Shown: positions 25,371 through 34,811 of the stretch, one piece after another
How positions within the stretch are numbered: position 1 is the first letter of the stretch
Layout: each line of letters opens with the position of its first letter
Assembly: GCA_045807745.1 (NCBI GenBank)
Contig: JBJMGT010000011.1
Span: forward strand, 62,001-126,000
Source of the DNA: QHXQ01 sp045807745
GTDB taxonomy: Bacteria > Acidobacteriota > Blastocatellia > Pyrinomonadales > Pyrinomonadaceae
DNA length: 64,000 nucleotides
Reading direction: 5' to 3'
Program-made: the position numbers and the translations under genes
The notes under the pieces: model-generated
Told to the model about the DNA's origin: nothing
Databases searched by the model: none
Seen by the model: only the letters and a program-made list of their open reading frames with translations

Positions 25371-26387
25371 TCACTTTCTCCCTTCCGCCTGCACTTTGAG
25401 TTGGACGAGCGCGTCGCTGCGCCCGATGGCGATGAGCAGGTCGCCGACTTCGATAAAAGCATCGCCGGAGGGGTTGAAGATCATCTCGCCTGCGCGGCGG
25501 CGGACGGCGACGATGACTACATCCAACTCCGAGCGGATGTTGGTTAAGCTCAGCTTGCGCCCGACGTAAGGACTGTTGGGCGCGACCTCGACCTCTTCGA
25601 AGTTGAGATCGAGACCCTCGGCCGTGATCGAGTCCATGAAGTCCTCGACCGCAGGTTTAGTGAGCGCCTGCGTGATGCGTTGCCCGCCGATGATGATCGG
25701 CGCGATGACGCGGTTCGCGCCAGCGCGGATGAGTTTAGGCTCGGCCTGCTCCTCGCTGGCGCGCGCGACGATGTGCAGCCCGGCATTTATCCCGCGCGCC
25801 GTCAGCACGACGTAGACATTGTCGGCATCGGTCGGCAGGCAGGCGGCGAGTCCGCGCGCGTGCGCGACGCCCGCCTCGTGCAACGTCTCTTCGAGCGTGG
25901 CGTCGCGCACGAGGAGCGGCACGCCCTCGTCCAGCCACTCCTGCACGATGCCGGCGTCGCGCTCGATGATGACGAACGGTTCGCCCTTGCGTTGCAACTC
26001 GCGGATCACGCGCGCGCCGACGCGCCCCGCGCCGCAGATGATGAAGTGATTGCGCAGCTTATGTACCTCGCGCAGTCGTCGCCGTTGCCCGAAGCCGGCG
26101 ACGATCTCTGATTGGACGATCTCGACGAGCGCACGCGACAAAACGAAGCCGACCGTGCCGACGCCGAGAAAGATGTAGACGATGGCGAAGACGCGCCCCG
26201 CCGTGCTCGTTGGATGAAGGTCGCCGTAGCCAACGGTAGCGACTGTCGTGACAGTGAAATAGAGACTGTCTAAGAGCGACCAGCCTTCGATGAGCCGAAA
26301 GCCGAGCGTGCCGAGCGCGATGACCGCACCCAGCACGCCCAGCGCGTAGAGCACACGCGCCCGCGCACGCTTCGTCAGACTGAGCAC
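25371..26387 (-). CDS. Two-TM potassium channel with RCK (TrkA-N/TrkA-C) domains
   Basis: A membrane K+ channel or transporter regulated by cytosolic RCK domains. The pore region has a first TM (LYALGVLGAVIALGTLGFRL), the selectivity filter TVGYGD and a second TM (VFAIVYIFLGVGTVGFVLSR). The RCK domain follows with FIICGAGRVGARVIRELQRK (NAD/ligand-binding Rossmann) and a C-terminal TrkA-C domain (EVEVAPNSPYVGRKL ... GDLLIAIG). The start is uncertain: GTG 26387 gives 338 residues. The open frame continues far upstream antisense to the PBP gene, which is not credible. Confidence 0.85.
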   Translation of the reverse strand: MLSLTKRARARVLYALGVLGAVIALGTLGFRLIEGWSLLDSLYFTVTTVATVGYGDLHPTSTAGRVFAIVYIFLGVGTVGFVLSRALVEIVQSEIVAGFGQRRRLREVHKLRNHFIICGAGRVGARVIRELQRKGEPFVIIERDAGIVQEWLDEGVPLLVRDATLEETLHEAGVAHARGLAACLPTDADNVYVVLTARGINAGLHIVARASEEQAEPKLIRAGANRVIAPIIIGGQRITQALTKPAVEDFMDSITAEGLDLNFEEVEVAPNSPYVGRKLSLTNIRSELDVVIVAVRRRAGEMIFNPSGDAFIEVGDLLIAIGRSDALVQLKVQAEGRK

Positions 26388-26506
26388 GAATGTTTTAAAC
26401 TTACGCCGCTCCCGGCCGACGCATCCAATCGAACGACACCTAGCACGAACGCGTGCACGGTAACGAAAGAGCCGCCGAGGTGTCAAACATAAGTGGACAC
26501 GTGATA

Positions 26507-26580
26507 AAGTCTGGAGAGTCCGGAGAGTCAGAAGCCAAATGCCTTTGACTCTCCAGACTCTCCGGACTCTCCGGACTCGC
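26507..26580. repeat. Inverted tandem-unit element E7 (9-bp GAGAGTCCG unit)
   Basis: The left arm AGTCTGGAGAGTCCGGAGAG (26508-26527) continues to 26533, and the right arm GACTCTCCAGACTCTCCGGA and onward spans 26547-26580. It lies in the divergent gap between the K+ channel and the PBP gene, ending 11 bases before the PBP start. It shares its unit with E10. Confidence 0.85.
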
Positions 26581-26591
26581 GACTGCTTCTT

Positions 26592-29348
26592 ATGCCCGTC
26601 CGTCATCCGCCGAAAAATCGTGTGCCGCCGGTCGCGCGGCGGGGCCAGCCGCGTGTGTTGAAATATGCCGCGCCGGACGAGAGTTTTGTGCGCCGCTGGG
26701 GGCGGCGCATCTTTCGCCCGCCGGTGCTGGTCGCATTGGCGATCATCACGACGTTTACGATCAGCATCTTCGGTTACTACTACTACATCTTCTCCGCGCG
26801 CATCGACCGGCTCATCAGCGGCGACATCTTCACGCGTTCCGCCGGCATCTACACCGCGCCGCGCGAGCTGCGCGTCGGGACGGGTCTGGCGGAAGACGAC
26901 CTCGTGGCGCGGCTGAAACGCGCGAACTATGTCGAGAAGTCGCAGCAGGCGGACGCGGGGCGCGGGCGCTACACGGTCAACGGTGTGAGCGTGGATGTAG
27001 AGCCGGGACAGGATGCGGTCGTCGACGGGCAGCGCGCCTTTCCGCGCGTCCGCGTGACGTTTACGAAGACGGGCAAGGGCATCGCCGCGCTTAACGATCT
27101 CGATACGAACGGCAAGCTGCCGAGCGCGCTCATCGAGCCGGAGGCGATCAGCTATGTCACGGGCGCGGAGCGTGGGAAGCGGCGCGTCATCGGTTATCAG
27201 GATTTGCCGCCGCATCTGGTCAAAGCGATCACGGTGACCGAGGATCGCGCCTTCTTCGAGCACTGGGGCATCAATTGGAAAGGCATCATCCGCGCCTTCA
27301 TCCGCCGCCACGAACTCGACTCAAGTTCACCGCTTGCGCGGCAAGGCGGTTCAAGTATTACGCAGCAGTTGGTCAAAAATCTCTTGCTCTCGCCTGAGTA
27401 TTCTTGGCGGCGCAAGTTCGCCGAAGCCTACATGTCTGTGATTCTTGAGACGCGGCTCAGCAAAGAGAAGATCTTTACGCTCTACTGCAATCAGATTTAT
27501 CTGGGACAACAATCCGGCTTCTCAATCAATGGTGTGGGCGAAGCCGCACAAGCCTATTTCAACAAGGACGTGACCGCGCTGACGCTGCCGGAATCGGCAT
27601 TGCTCGCCGGTCTCATACGCAGCCCGAATCGTTACAATCCGCACCGCGATCCGGCGACCGCGACCGCGCGCCGCAACGAAGTGCTCACACAGATGGCCGA
27701 CGCAGGAGCGATCACTGCAACGGAAGCGGCGGCGGCGAAGCAGGAAGAGATCAAGCTCGCGCCCGCGCGTGGGCGTGTTGACACGTCCGACGCGCCCTAC
27801 TTCGTCGATTACGTCCAGAATCAGTTGTCGGACATACTGGCCGACGCGCGCAGCGCCGCGCACCTGCGCATCTACACGTCGGTTGACATGGACTTGCAGC
27901 GCGCGGCCTACGCGGCGGTGACAAAGCAACTCGCGGCGCTCGACAAGATTTACGCGAAGCGTTATCCGCCGGGCACTTTGCAGGCGGCACTCGTCGCAAT
28001 GAACGCGCAGACGGGCGAGATCATCGCGATGGTCGGCGGGCGCGATTACGAGAAGAGTCAACTCAATCGCGCGACCGACGCACTGCGTCAGCCCGGTTCG
28101 GTCTTTAAGCCGTGGGTTTACGCCACCGCGCTTAACACCGCGTTTGATCCGATCCCGCGCGTCATCACCGCCGCGACGACCTATATGGACGAGCCGAAGA
28201 CTTTCACCTACGGCGAGCAGCAATACTCGCCCGGTAACTTCGGCGACGAGTACACGAACCAGCCGATGACGTTGCGCGATGCGCTCGTGCATAGCAAGAA
28301 CGTCATCACGGTTGAAGTGGCGAACGATGTGACCATCGGGCGTGTGATGAGTCTCGCCGCGCGCGCAGGCCTCCCAAAGCCGCCGCACGCTTACCCCGCG
28401 ATGGCGCTCGGCACTAACGAGGCAACGCCCTTGCAGGTCGCGTCTGCCTACACGACCTTCGCGCGGCTCGGCTCGCGCGTGACGCCGGTCGGCATCACGC
28501 GCGTCACCACGGGCAGCGGTGCGACGGTCGCTGCGCCGTCCGCGCTGACGAATGAAGTGATGCGGCCCGAAATCGCTTACATCATGAACTCGTTCATGAA
28601 GGATGTGGTCAATCGCGGCACGGCGGCGCGGCTGCGCGCGCGGGGTTTCAAGTTCAACGTCGCGGGCAAGACCGGCACGTCGCGCGACGGTTGGTTCGCG
28701 GGCTTCACGCCGCACATCGTCTGCGCCGTCTGGGTCGGCTTCGATGACAACGCGCAGCTTGGCTTGACGGGCGCTGACTCGGCCCTGCCCATCTGGGCCG
28801 ACTTCATGCAGGCGGCTTTGAGCCTACACCCCGAATGGCAGGGCGACTGGCAGATGCCCGCCGGGCTACAACAGGCGGACATAGACATTCACACAGGCTT
28901 GCTCGCACCGCCCGACGATCCGGCGAAGCGCATGGAATTGTTCATCAACGGCACAGCCCCGACCGAGCAGAGCACGGAGACATTGGAAGAGGGCGACACG
29001 CCGCCAGACGAGACGAATCCGGAGAACTACACCTTTGAGCCTGCGCCCATTCCGCCGAGCGACGAAGATGTGCCGCCGCCCACGCCGACCCCACCGCGTC
29101 AGCGCGTCGCCGTCCCGCGGCTCGAAGGGCGCGGCGTCACGCAAGCAGACGGCTCGACCAAGTTGCTGGGCACGATCACGCTCGACATCGATCCGACTAC
29201 GGGTCTGCTCGCCGTCCCGACCTGCCCGGTCATACGCTCCAAGACATTCACCATCGGCACAGAGCCGCGCCGCTACTGCGGCCCCGAATATCACAACGGC
29301 AAGAACCCAAGCTTGCCGTCAGGCACACGCCCGCGCGTCGTGCCTTAA
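26592..29348 (+). CDS. Bifunctional class A penicillin-binding protein (PBP1b-like)
   Basis: This 918-residue enzyme polymerises glycan strands and cross-links peptides. After a TM segment (about 43-70) comes a domain that resembles UB2H of PBP1b (RSAGIYTAPRELRVGTGL). The GT51 transglycosylase follows with TEDRAFFEHWGINWKG (catalytic Glu), GGSSITQQLVKNLLL and NQIYLGQ. The transpeptidase has RQPGSVFKPW (SxxK), HSKNVITVE (SxN) and GKTGTSRDGW (KTG). A Pro-rich tail with two cysteines ends the protein. The ATG follows element E7 with no Shine-Dalgarno visible. Confidence 0.95.
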   Translation: MPVRHPPKNRVPPVARRGQPRVLKYAAPDESFVRRWGRRIFRPPVLVALAIITTFTISIFGYYYYIFSARIDRLISGDIFTRSAGIYTAPRELRVGTGLAEDDLVARLKRANYVEKSQQADAGRGRYTVNGVSVDVEPGQDAVVDGQRAFPRVRVTFTKTGKGIAALNDLDTNGKLPSALIEPEAISYVTGAERGKRRVIGYQDLPPHLVKAITVTEDRAFFEHWGINWKGIIRAFIRRHELDSSSPLARQGGSSITQQLVKNLLLSPEYSWRRKFAEAYMSVILETRLSKEKIFTLYCNQIYLGQQSGFSINGVGEAAQAYFNKDVTALTLPESALLAGLIRSPNRYNPHRDPATATARRNEVLTQMADAGAITATEAAAAKQEEIKLAPARGRVDTSDAPYFVDYVQNQLSDILADARSAAHLRIYTSVDMDLQRAAYAAVTKQLAALDKIYAKRYPPGTLQAALVAMNAQTGEIIAMVGGRDYEKSQLNRATDALRQPGSVFKPWVYATALNTAFDPIPRVITAATTYMDEPKTFTYGEQQYSPGNFGDEYTNQPMTLRDALVHSKNVITVEVANDVTIGRVMSLAARAGLPKPPHAYPAMALGTNEATPLQVASAYTTFARLGSRVTPVGITRVTTGSGATVAAPSALTNEVMRPEIAYIMNSFMKDVVNRGTAARLRARGFKFNVAGKTGTSRDGWFAGFTPHIVCAVWVGFDDNAQLGLTGADSALPIWADFMQAALSLHPEWQGDWQMPAGLQQADIDIHTGLLAPPDDPAKRMELFINGTAPTEQSTETLEEGDTPPDETNPENYTFEPAPIPPSDEDVPPPTPTPPRQRVAVPRLEGRGVTQADGSTKLLGTITLDIDPTTGLLAVPTCPVIRSKTFTIGTEPRRYCGPEYHNGKNPSLPSGTRPRVVP

Positions 29349-29390
29349 CGCCGTGCGTCGCACACCAGCAAGCACAGGAGTAAACGCATC

Positions 29391-30389
29391 ATGACCACGC
29401 GTAAACTCAACCGCTCGATCCTGTTCTTGAGTTTCCTCTTTTGCGCCGCGCTTGCGCTCGCACAGAACCCCGCGCCCGCACCACCGCCGGCTGACGCTGA
29501 ACCAATCTCTGACCCCAAGCCGTTAAAAGTTAAGCTCAACGTGCTGGTGCTAGACAATAAAGGTGCGCCCGTCACTGATCTGCGGGCGGAAGACTTTCAG
29601 GTGCTTGAAGAGGGCGAAGCGCACAAGATTCTTTCATTCATGCACGAGCCGATGCCGGTGAGTTATGCGTTGGTGATGGACAATACCGGCTCGATGCGTA
29701 GTCAATTAGGTGTGGCGGGACGCGCGGCCGCAAGCATAGTCACGGGCAATCGCGCGGAAGACGAGACCGCCGTCGTGCGGTTCGTCAGTAGCGACAACAT
29801 TGAGCGGGTACAGGACTTCACCTCGAATCAGGCCCGGCTGCTGAACGCCTTTGATGAGTTGTACGTTGAGGGTGGACAATCGGCGGTGATCGATGCTGTC
29901 TATGTGTCCGCTCGTTACGTGGCCGACGAGAGTCAGCGCGGCGCTGGGCGTCGCCGTGCGCTTGTGCTCGTGACGGATGGGGCCGACCGGAAGAGTCATT
30001 ACAAACTTGAAGAGTTGCTGAATTACTTGCGGGCCACTGATGTGCAAGTGTTTGCCATCGGGCTGGTGCAGGAGTTGGGCACAAGTATGTCTGCCCAAAA
30101 AGACTCGCGGCAGAAAGCTGTCGGCTTGTTGGATACGCTAACAAAAGAGACGGGCGGGCGCGTCTTCTATCCGGAGACTGTTGAACAATTGCAGGCCGCT
30201 GTCGCGGCCATCCAACGCGATCTGCATACACAGTACGTCATCGAATATAGACCTACGCTCCAAACGGACGATAGTAAGTATCGCAAGGTGCAGGTGAAAC
30301 TCGCCGACAAGCCGGGCGCGGAGAAGCGCACGGTCATCACGCGCGCCGGTTACAGCATAACCCAAGCCGCGCCGCCTAAAGCCAAATAG
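29391..30389 (+). CDS. Secreted VWFA-domain protein of the acidobacterial type
   Basis: A 332-residue exported protein (signal peptide SILFLSFLFCAALALAQ) with a von Willebrand factor A domain. The metal site region reads YALVMDNTGSMRSQ, a DxTxS-like MIDAS, followed by ETAVVRFVSSD and ALVLVTDGADRKS. The pre-domain VKLNVLVLDNKGAPVTDLRA and the C-terminal QYVIEYRPT are typical of the VWFA-related family expanded in Acidobacteria. Function is probably protein binding at the envelope; the partner is unknown. The ATG is preceded by AGGAG. Confidence 0.88.
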   Translation: MTTRKLNRSILFLSFLFCAALALAQNPAPAPPPADAEPISDPKPLKVKLNVLVLDNKGAPVTDLRAEDFQVLEEGEAHKILSFMHEPMPVSYALVMDNTGSMRSQLGVAGRAAASIVTGNRAEDETAVVRFVSSDNIERVQDFTSNQARLLNAFDELYVEGGQSAVIDAVYVSARYVADESQRGAGRRRALVLVTDGADRKSHYKLEELLNYLRATDVQVFAIGLVQELGTSMSAQKDSRQKAVGLLDTLTKETGGRVFYPETVEQLQAAVAAIQRDLHTQYVIEYRPTLQTDDSKYRKVQVKLADKPGAEKRTVITRAGYSITQAAPPKAK

Positions 30390-30505
30390 ATCGCAACCGT
30401 GCCCCGCCTGCTTGTCTAGAGTCCGTTGCCTGCAAAAAGCCGCAAAGAAGCTTTCTGGAACTTTTCTTGCCCTTGATCTGAATTACCTTTGACGGCTGTC
30501 AGCGA

Positions 30506-31120
30506 ATGATGAAGGCGTCTCCTCAGACCACCGACGAAGAACTGTGGCGACTCGCCTCGGCGGGCGACGAGCACGCTTTCACGCTGTTCTACCGGCGGCG
30601 ACAGGGCGCGATCTATCGCTTCGCGTGGCAGATGTCTGGGTCGGCGGCGGTCGCGGAAGATGTGACGCAAGAGACTTTCATGGCGCTCTTGCGCGAACCG
30701 GAACGTTATGAGCCAACGCGCGGGCCACTGGCGGCGTATCTGTATGGCATCGCGCGGCGACAGGTGCTCAGACGGTTGGAGAAGGAGCGCGCGTTCGTCG
30801 CGCTGGCAGCAGAGGATGAGGATGGACATGCGCCCAGCGCGTCCTCCGTTGCACCGCACAATCCACTCGCCGATTTTGCGCAGCGCGAAACGGTCGAGAC
30901 TGTGCGACAAGCGGTGCTGGCGTTGCCGGCACATTATCGTGAGGTGATCGTATTGTGTGATTTGCACGAGTTGAGTTATGCGGAGGCGGCGGAAGCGTTG
31001 ACGTGCGCTGTGGGGACGGTGCGCTCGCGTCTGGCGCGTGGGCGGGCGCTGCTCTGCGAACGTCTGCGCGCACTGCGCCCCGCGCAGGCTGAAGTTGAAG
31101 CGAAGAGGTGTTGCGCATGA
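30506..31120 (+). CDS. ECF-type RNA polymerase sigma factor
   Basis: A 204-residue sigma-70 family factor. Region 2 is visible as DEHAFTLFYRRRQGAIYRFA and DVTQETFMALLREPERYEP, and region 4 as LPAHYREVIVLCDLHELSYA with the helix-turn-helix AEAAEALTCAVGTVRSRLARG. The start is ATG 30506 (30509 equally possible). Its stop overlaps the anti-sigma-like gene as ATGA, the usual arrangement for a sigma/anti-sigma pair. It probably controls the following genes; no target promoter could be defined. Confidence 0.92.
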   Translation: MMKASPQTTDEELWRLASAGDEHAFTLFYRRRQGAIYRFAWQMSGSAAVAEDVTQETFMALLREPERYEPTRGPLAAYLYGIARRQVLRRLEKERAFVALAAEDEDGHAPSASSVAPHNPLADFAQRETVETVRQAVLALPAHYREVIVLCDLHELSYAEAAEALTCAVGTVRSRLARGRALLCERLRALRPAQAEVEAKRCCA

Positions 31121-31980
31121 ACTGTCAGCAAGTTGAAACATTGATCTTAGAACAAGCCCGCGCACAGGCCCAGCCGTTAGGCACGGACGCGCTGCGCCAT
31201 CTCGATGACTGCCCGCAGTGCGCCGCGCGGCTGAGCGCAGAACAGTTTGTGACCGCAGCGCTCAGCGCCGTCGCCGCGCAGGATGTTGCGGTCGCCGCGC
31301 CCGCGCACGTTGAAGCCGCGCTGCTGGCCGCGTTTCGCGCGCACGCAGAGAGTGCGGCGCACGCAGCCAATCGGACGGCCTCGCCAACACATGTCCAACC
31401 ATTAATAAGTCGGCTCTGGCCGCGCCGCGCGTGGCTCCCATTAGCAATCGCCGCCGCTGTGGTGCTGCTCGTCGTCGCTGCGCTCCGCTTCACAAGCCAC
31501 GCCCCGCAGCGCCAGACGCAAACGGCCACAGTAAGCGCGCCGACACGGCCCACCATACCTGCGCCGCAGCCGCAAACCGTGAGCGCGCCGCCGGCTGAGG
31601 GACGCGACAGGCAAGAACAGATCGCGGCTGGCGCAGTCCCGGCGCAAACAGATCGACATCGACGCGGCGGCACAGTGCACGTGAACCACAGACAATCGGC
31701 CGGGCCGCCGCGCGTGTTGGAGACGACGGTCGGATCAGTTGGTGAGATGGTCGTGGTCGGGCACGCAGACGTAGCAGAGAGCGTGACGGAGTTTGTGCCG
31801 CTCGTCGCGGGCGGCGCACCGCCGCTGACGAGCGGGCAGTTGGTGCGTGTCGAGTTGCCGCGCTCGGCGGCGGCCTCTTTGGGGTTGCCGCTAGACCCTG
31901 CGCGGGTCGGGGAAACGATTAGGGCCGACGTGTTGCTCGGCGAAGATGGTCTCGTCCGCGCGATCCGGCTGGTGCGTTAG
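31117..31980 (+). CDS. Putative membrane anti-sigma factor
   Basis: A 287-residue protein translationally coupled to the ECF sigma gene (ATGA). The N-terminus has the zinc-binding anti-sigma pattern HLDDCPQCAARL (HxxxCxxC) at about residue 25. A single TM segment (WLPLAIAAAVVLLVVAALRF) lies near residue 115. The outer part is Pro/Ala-rich, then has a folded stretch (GQLVRVELPRSAAASLGLPL ... VLLGEDGLVRAIRLV). Inference: a transmembrane anti-sigma factor sensing an envelope signal. Confidence 0.8.
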   Translation: MNCQQVETLILEQARAQAQPLGTDALRHLDDCPQCAARLSAEQFVTAALSAVAAQDVAVAAPAHVEAALLAAFRAHAESAAHAANRTASPTHVQPLISRLWPRRAWLPLAIAAAVVLLVVAALRFTSHAPQRQTQTATVSAPTRPTIPAPQPQTVSAPPAEGRDRQEQIAAGAVPAQTDRHRRGGTVHVNHRQSAGPPRVLETTVGSVGEMVVVGHADVAESVTEFVPLVAGGAPPLTSGQLVRVELPRSAAASLGLPLDPARVGETIRADVLLGEDGLVRAIRLVR

Positions 31981-32020
31981 CAGTCGAGTTCTTTCGTGTT
32001 CAACTTGAATGGAGGTCGTG

Positions 32021-33319
32021 ATGAAGAGAAGAGGACAAGTGTTGTTGTCGTTGTGCTGCCTGTGCGTTTTGTTGCTGAACGGCGCGGGCGCGCTCGCGCA
32101 GACGCAGGAGAAGATGCCGCCGCCGGAAAAACGTGGGGGCGGGCGCGTGGTGGTCACAACCATGCCGCCGGGCGGCGAGCCGGAAGGCCAAGGCAATCTC
32201 GTGATCACCCGGTCGGGTGAGGGCGGTGCAGTCACCTTCGAAGGGAACAGCTTCAGTTTCATCTCGTCGGAGATGAACTTCGAAGGGAAGGTTGTCAAGG
32301 GCGCGCCTTACTCGGCCGAGGCCGTGAACGAGTCCGTGCAGACGCTCGCGGACGGCAACCGCATCGTGCGCAAGTCCACGACGCTGCTCTATCGCGACAG
32401 CGAAGGACGCATGCGCCGCGAGCAGGACATGAATAACGTCGGCCCGTTCGCCACCGGCAGCGACGCGCCCCGCCTGATCTTTATCAACGACCCCGTGGCC
32501 GGTGTCAACTACACGCTCGATACGCGCACACACATCGCGCGCAAAGGGATGATGTATGCCTACGCCTTCACTACGACGCGCCCGGAAAAGATCGGGCCGC
32601 CGCCACCCGGAGAACCGCCTATGGGGCCGCCGCCTATGGGCATGGGCGAAGGGCCGCCGAAACCGCCGCCGCCGGGCGCGCTGCGCCACGAAGCGACCAA
32701 GCGCGTGGAGCCTGAATATCCGCCCATCGCGCGGGCGGCCGGCGCGCAAGGCAATGTGACCGTGCAGGTCGTGATCGACGAGCAGGGCAACGTCGCCTCT
32801 GCGCGCGCCATCTCCGGTCATCCTCTGTTGCAGCAAGCAGCCGTTGACGCCGCGCGGCAGTGGGTCTTCAAGCCGACCGTCGTTGACAGTAAGCCGGCGA
32901 AAGTGAACGGCACGATCGGCTTCAGCTTTGTGATGGATCGCAAGGAAGGCGAGCCGCTGCGCCCTGAGCCGCCGCTGCCGCCGAAATTCCCGGAGGCGGA
33001 AGAATCTCTGGGGCGGCAAACAATCGAAGGCGTCGCGGCGGACGGCACGCGTGTGACGGTGACGATCCCGGCGGGCACGATGGGCAACGAGCGCCCCATC
33101 AACATCGTGACCGAGCGCTGGTACTCGCCGGAACTGCAAACGGTCGTCATGACCAAGCACAGCGACCCGCGCTTCGGCGAGACGACCTATCGCCTGACCA
33201 ACATCAACCGCAGCGAACCGGCGCACAGCCTCTTTGAAGTGCCCGCCGACTTCGAGATCAAGCAGCCCGGCCCCGAAAAGCGCGAGTTCCGCATGCAACG
33301 GGAGAAGATGCCGCAGTAG
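32021..33319 (+). CDS. Exported protein with TonB C-terminal domain inserted in a second domain
   Basis: A 432-residue exported protein (signal QVLLSLCCLCVLLLNGAGAL). It has an N-terminal half-domain (ESVQTLADGNRIVRKSTTLL, DSEGRMRREQD, FINDPVAGVNYTLD), a Pro/Met-rich linker, a TonB C-terminal domain (about 32698-32937: RVEPEYPPIARAAGAQGNVT ... AARQWVFKPT), and then a segment (SLGRQTIEGVAADGTRVTVT, ERWYSPELQTVVMTKHSDPR, FEVPADFEI). The last segment reads as the second half of the same domain that precedes the linker. GGAGGT places the start at ATG 32021. It follows the sigma/anti-sigma pair. Confidence 0.82.
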   Translation: MKRRGQVLLSLCCLCVLLLNGAGALAQTQEKMPPPEKRGGGRVVVTTMPPGGEPEGQGNLVITRSGEGGAVTFEGNSFSFISSEMNFEGKVVKGAPYSAEAVNESVQTLADGNRIVRKSTTLLYRDSEGRMRREQDMNNVGPFATGSDAPRLIFINDPVAGVNYTLDTRTHIARKGMMYAYAFTTTRPEKIGPPPPGEPPMGPPPMGMGEGPPKPPPPGALRHEATKRVEPEYPPIARAAGAQGNVTVQVVIDEQGNVASARAISGHPLLQQAAVDAARQWVFKPTVVDSKPAKVNGTIGFSFVMDRKEGEPLRPEPPLPPKFPEAEESLGRQTIEGVAADGTRVTVTIPAGTMGNERPINIVTERWYSPELQTVVMTKHSDPRFGETTYRLTNINRSEPAHSLFEVPADFEIKQPGPEKREFRMQREKMPQ

Positions 33320-33343
33320 CGGCGCGAGAACTTTAACCCCAAC

Positions 33344-33432
33344 GGCCACAGAGAGGGCCGGGTAGGACGCAAAGGATTGATCTGAGTATTCAGATCAATC
33401 CTTTGCGTTCTTTGCGGCCTTCTCTCTGTGCC
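33344..33432. repeat. Inverted repeat element E8 between convergent genes
   Basis: The arms contain GGCCACAGAGAG / CTCTCTGTGCC and an exact inner stem CGCAAAGGATTGATCTGA / TCAGATCAATCCTTTGCG (18 bp, 4-base loop). It is less regular than the other elements, with GCAAAG-type units like E6, and it may also act as a bidirectional terminator. Confidence 0.75.
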
Positions 33433-33467
33433 CTTTGCGATTTAATCGTGCGCCAGTCGCTAATGCT

Positions 33468-34766
33468 TCAGCGCCACCGGAAAGTCAGGCACGGTCTGCG
33501 GCTTGGCGGTCGTCGGCGTCTGGTTGCCGGCCGTCTATTCATTACTGACCCAGTCGTATCCAACTGCCGCGCCGCCAGCGAGAACCGTGCAGGCGATCTG
33601 CCAAATTGCTCGTAGCCAAATGCAACGCCCATCCCATCCGCTGCTAGCAGGAAGCCTTGCTCGTTGTTTCGGTAATTAGCACTCGCACCGCTGCTGAACA
33701 GTTGGCGCTTCCCGCTCGCATCCAGCACACCGAAGGCTGGGTCGCCAGCGCCATAAACGACACCTCCGGCCCGTAACGGCAGGATGTGCGTGATATAGTT
33801 AGTCGCTGCCACTGTGTCGTGGTAATTTCCCTGCCCGCTATCTGACCAAATTCGAATGAAATAATTGCCGTTGGGGTCCGACGAGTCCCCGCCCGCGTAG
33901 AGCGTGCTACCGTCTGCTGACCATGCGACATTGTTTAAATTACCCTTGTTGATGCCCGATATGTCAGGAGCATAAAGCATTGATAAGTCTCGCCCTGATA
34001 GCACCGCGACCTTCATCGAATCCTCAAAACCTACCGCGACCCGCAACCCATCGGGCGAGAATCTTACGGCGTAAGGTTGTTTGCCGCCTACCGCTTTCTT
34101 TTTGGCAAGCAAGCGTAATGAACCGTCGTGAGGTGGTGAGTAGAGCCGAATGTAGTTGTCAAGGCAAGTCGTCACCAGCCGGTCTGCTTGGTCGAAATCC
34201 GCTCCGACGCTGAGAGCGGGGTAATCAATGTCCGCCCCGACTTGAGTATAGGTTGTCGCCGCATACACATGCACTCCACCCTCAGCAAGCGTGGCCGCCA
34301 GATAAAGCCCGTCAGGTGAATAGACCAGGTATAAGACGGCATTGAGTAGTCCGCCAATGCGTTTGATGAGTCTGCCGCTCTCTCGATCAAATAGGTAAAT
34401 AGAATGGGTTTTCTCCCACTCAAATCTAGTGAACCCGCCAACGGCGATGGTGTTGCCATCGGGCGAGATAGCGATAGCAGCGAGTTTGCCCCCATTGCCA
34501 GCGTCGATGGGAACGCGAATCACGCGCAGCAGTCGCCCGCTCGCCAACTCCCACACTCTAACTGTCTTATCTTCAGAAGCCGTCACCAGATAACGGTTCG
34601 CTGCATCCACGCTAGTCCTCCAGATGAGTGCAGTGTGCATTCCCGTCTCGATGCGCAGGATTGGCTCGCGCGACGGCTCGCGCTCCTGCACCATCGCTCT
34701 AGGCGCGGAGATAGGTAAATACAATAGCAATGCGGCGAGTGCGAGATGTCTCGGCAGGCGGGGCAT
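33468..34766 (-). CDS. Exported WD40-repeat beta-propeller protein
   Basis: A 432-residue protein with a signal peptide (LALAALLLYLPISAPRA) followed by WD40-type blades. The clearest are YLVTASEDKTVRVWELASGR, IAISPDGNTIAVGG, VRFSPDGLRVAVGFEDS and NVAWSADGSTLYAGGDSSD. Such propellers are protein-binding scaffolds. Start ATG 34766 has AAAGGAGT in front. The last 20 residues (ATRRRRPPSRRPCLTFRWR) are basic and low in complexity, whereas another frame reads NQTPTTAKPQTVPDFPVALK before a stop, so the 3' end may be frameshifted. Confidence 0.8.
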   Translation of the reverse strand: MPRLPRHLALAALLLYLPISAPRAMVQEREPSREPILRIETGMHTALIWRTSVDAANRYLVTASEDKTVRVWELASGRLLRVIRVPIDAGNGGKLAAIAISPDGNTIAVGGFTRFEWEKTHSIYLFDRESGRLIKRIGGLLNAVLYLVYSPDGLYLAATLAEGGVHVYAATTYTQVGADIDYPALSVGADFDQADRLVTTCLDNYIRLYSPPHDGSLRLLAKKKAVGGKQPYAVRFSPDGLRVAVGFEDSMKVAVLSGRDLSMLYAPDISGINKGNLNNVAWSADGSTLYAGGDSSDPNGNYFIRIWSDSGQGNYHDTVAATNYITHILPLRAGGVVYGAGDPAFGVLDASGKRQLFSSGASANYRNNEQGFLLAADGMGVAFGYEQFGRSPARFSLAARQLDTTGSVMNRRPATRRRRPPSRRPCLTFRWR

Positions 34767-34811
34767 GTGGGGGACTCCTTTGCTTGCGGGTTTGAGTAGA
34801 GGGCAGCAGAG

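Noticed and set aside
25371..27311. A 646-codon open frame on the minus strand covering the K+ channel and the region antisense to the PBP gene
   Set aside because: Only the first 1 kb encodes channel and RCK motifs. The rest is an antisense shadow of the PBP gene made possible by high GC, with basic low-complexity protein.
27522..28715. Long open frame antisense to the PBP gene
   Set aside because: It overlaps the clear transpeptidase motifs of the PBP on the other strand and has no protein character of its own.
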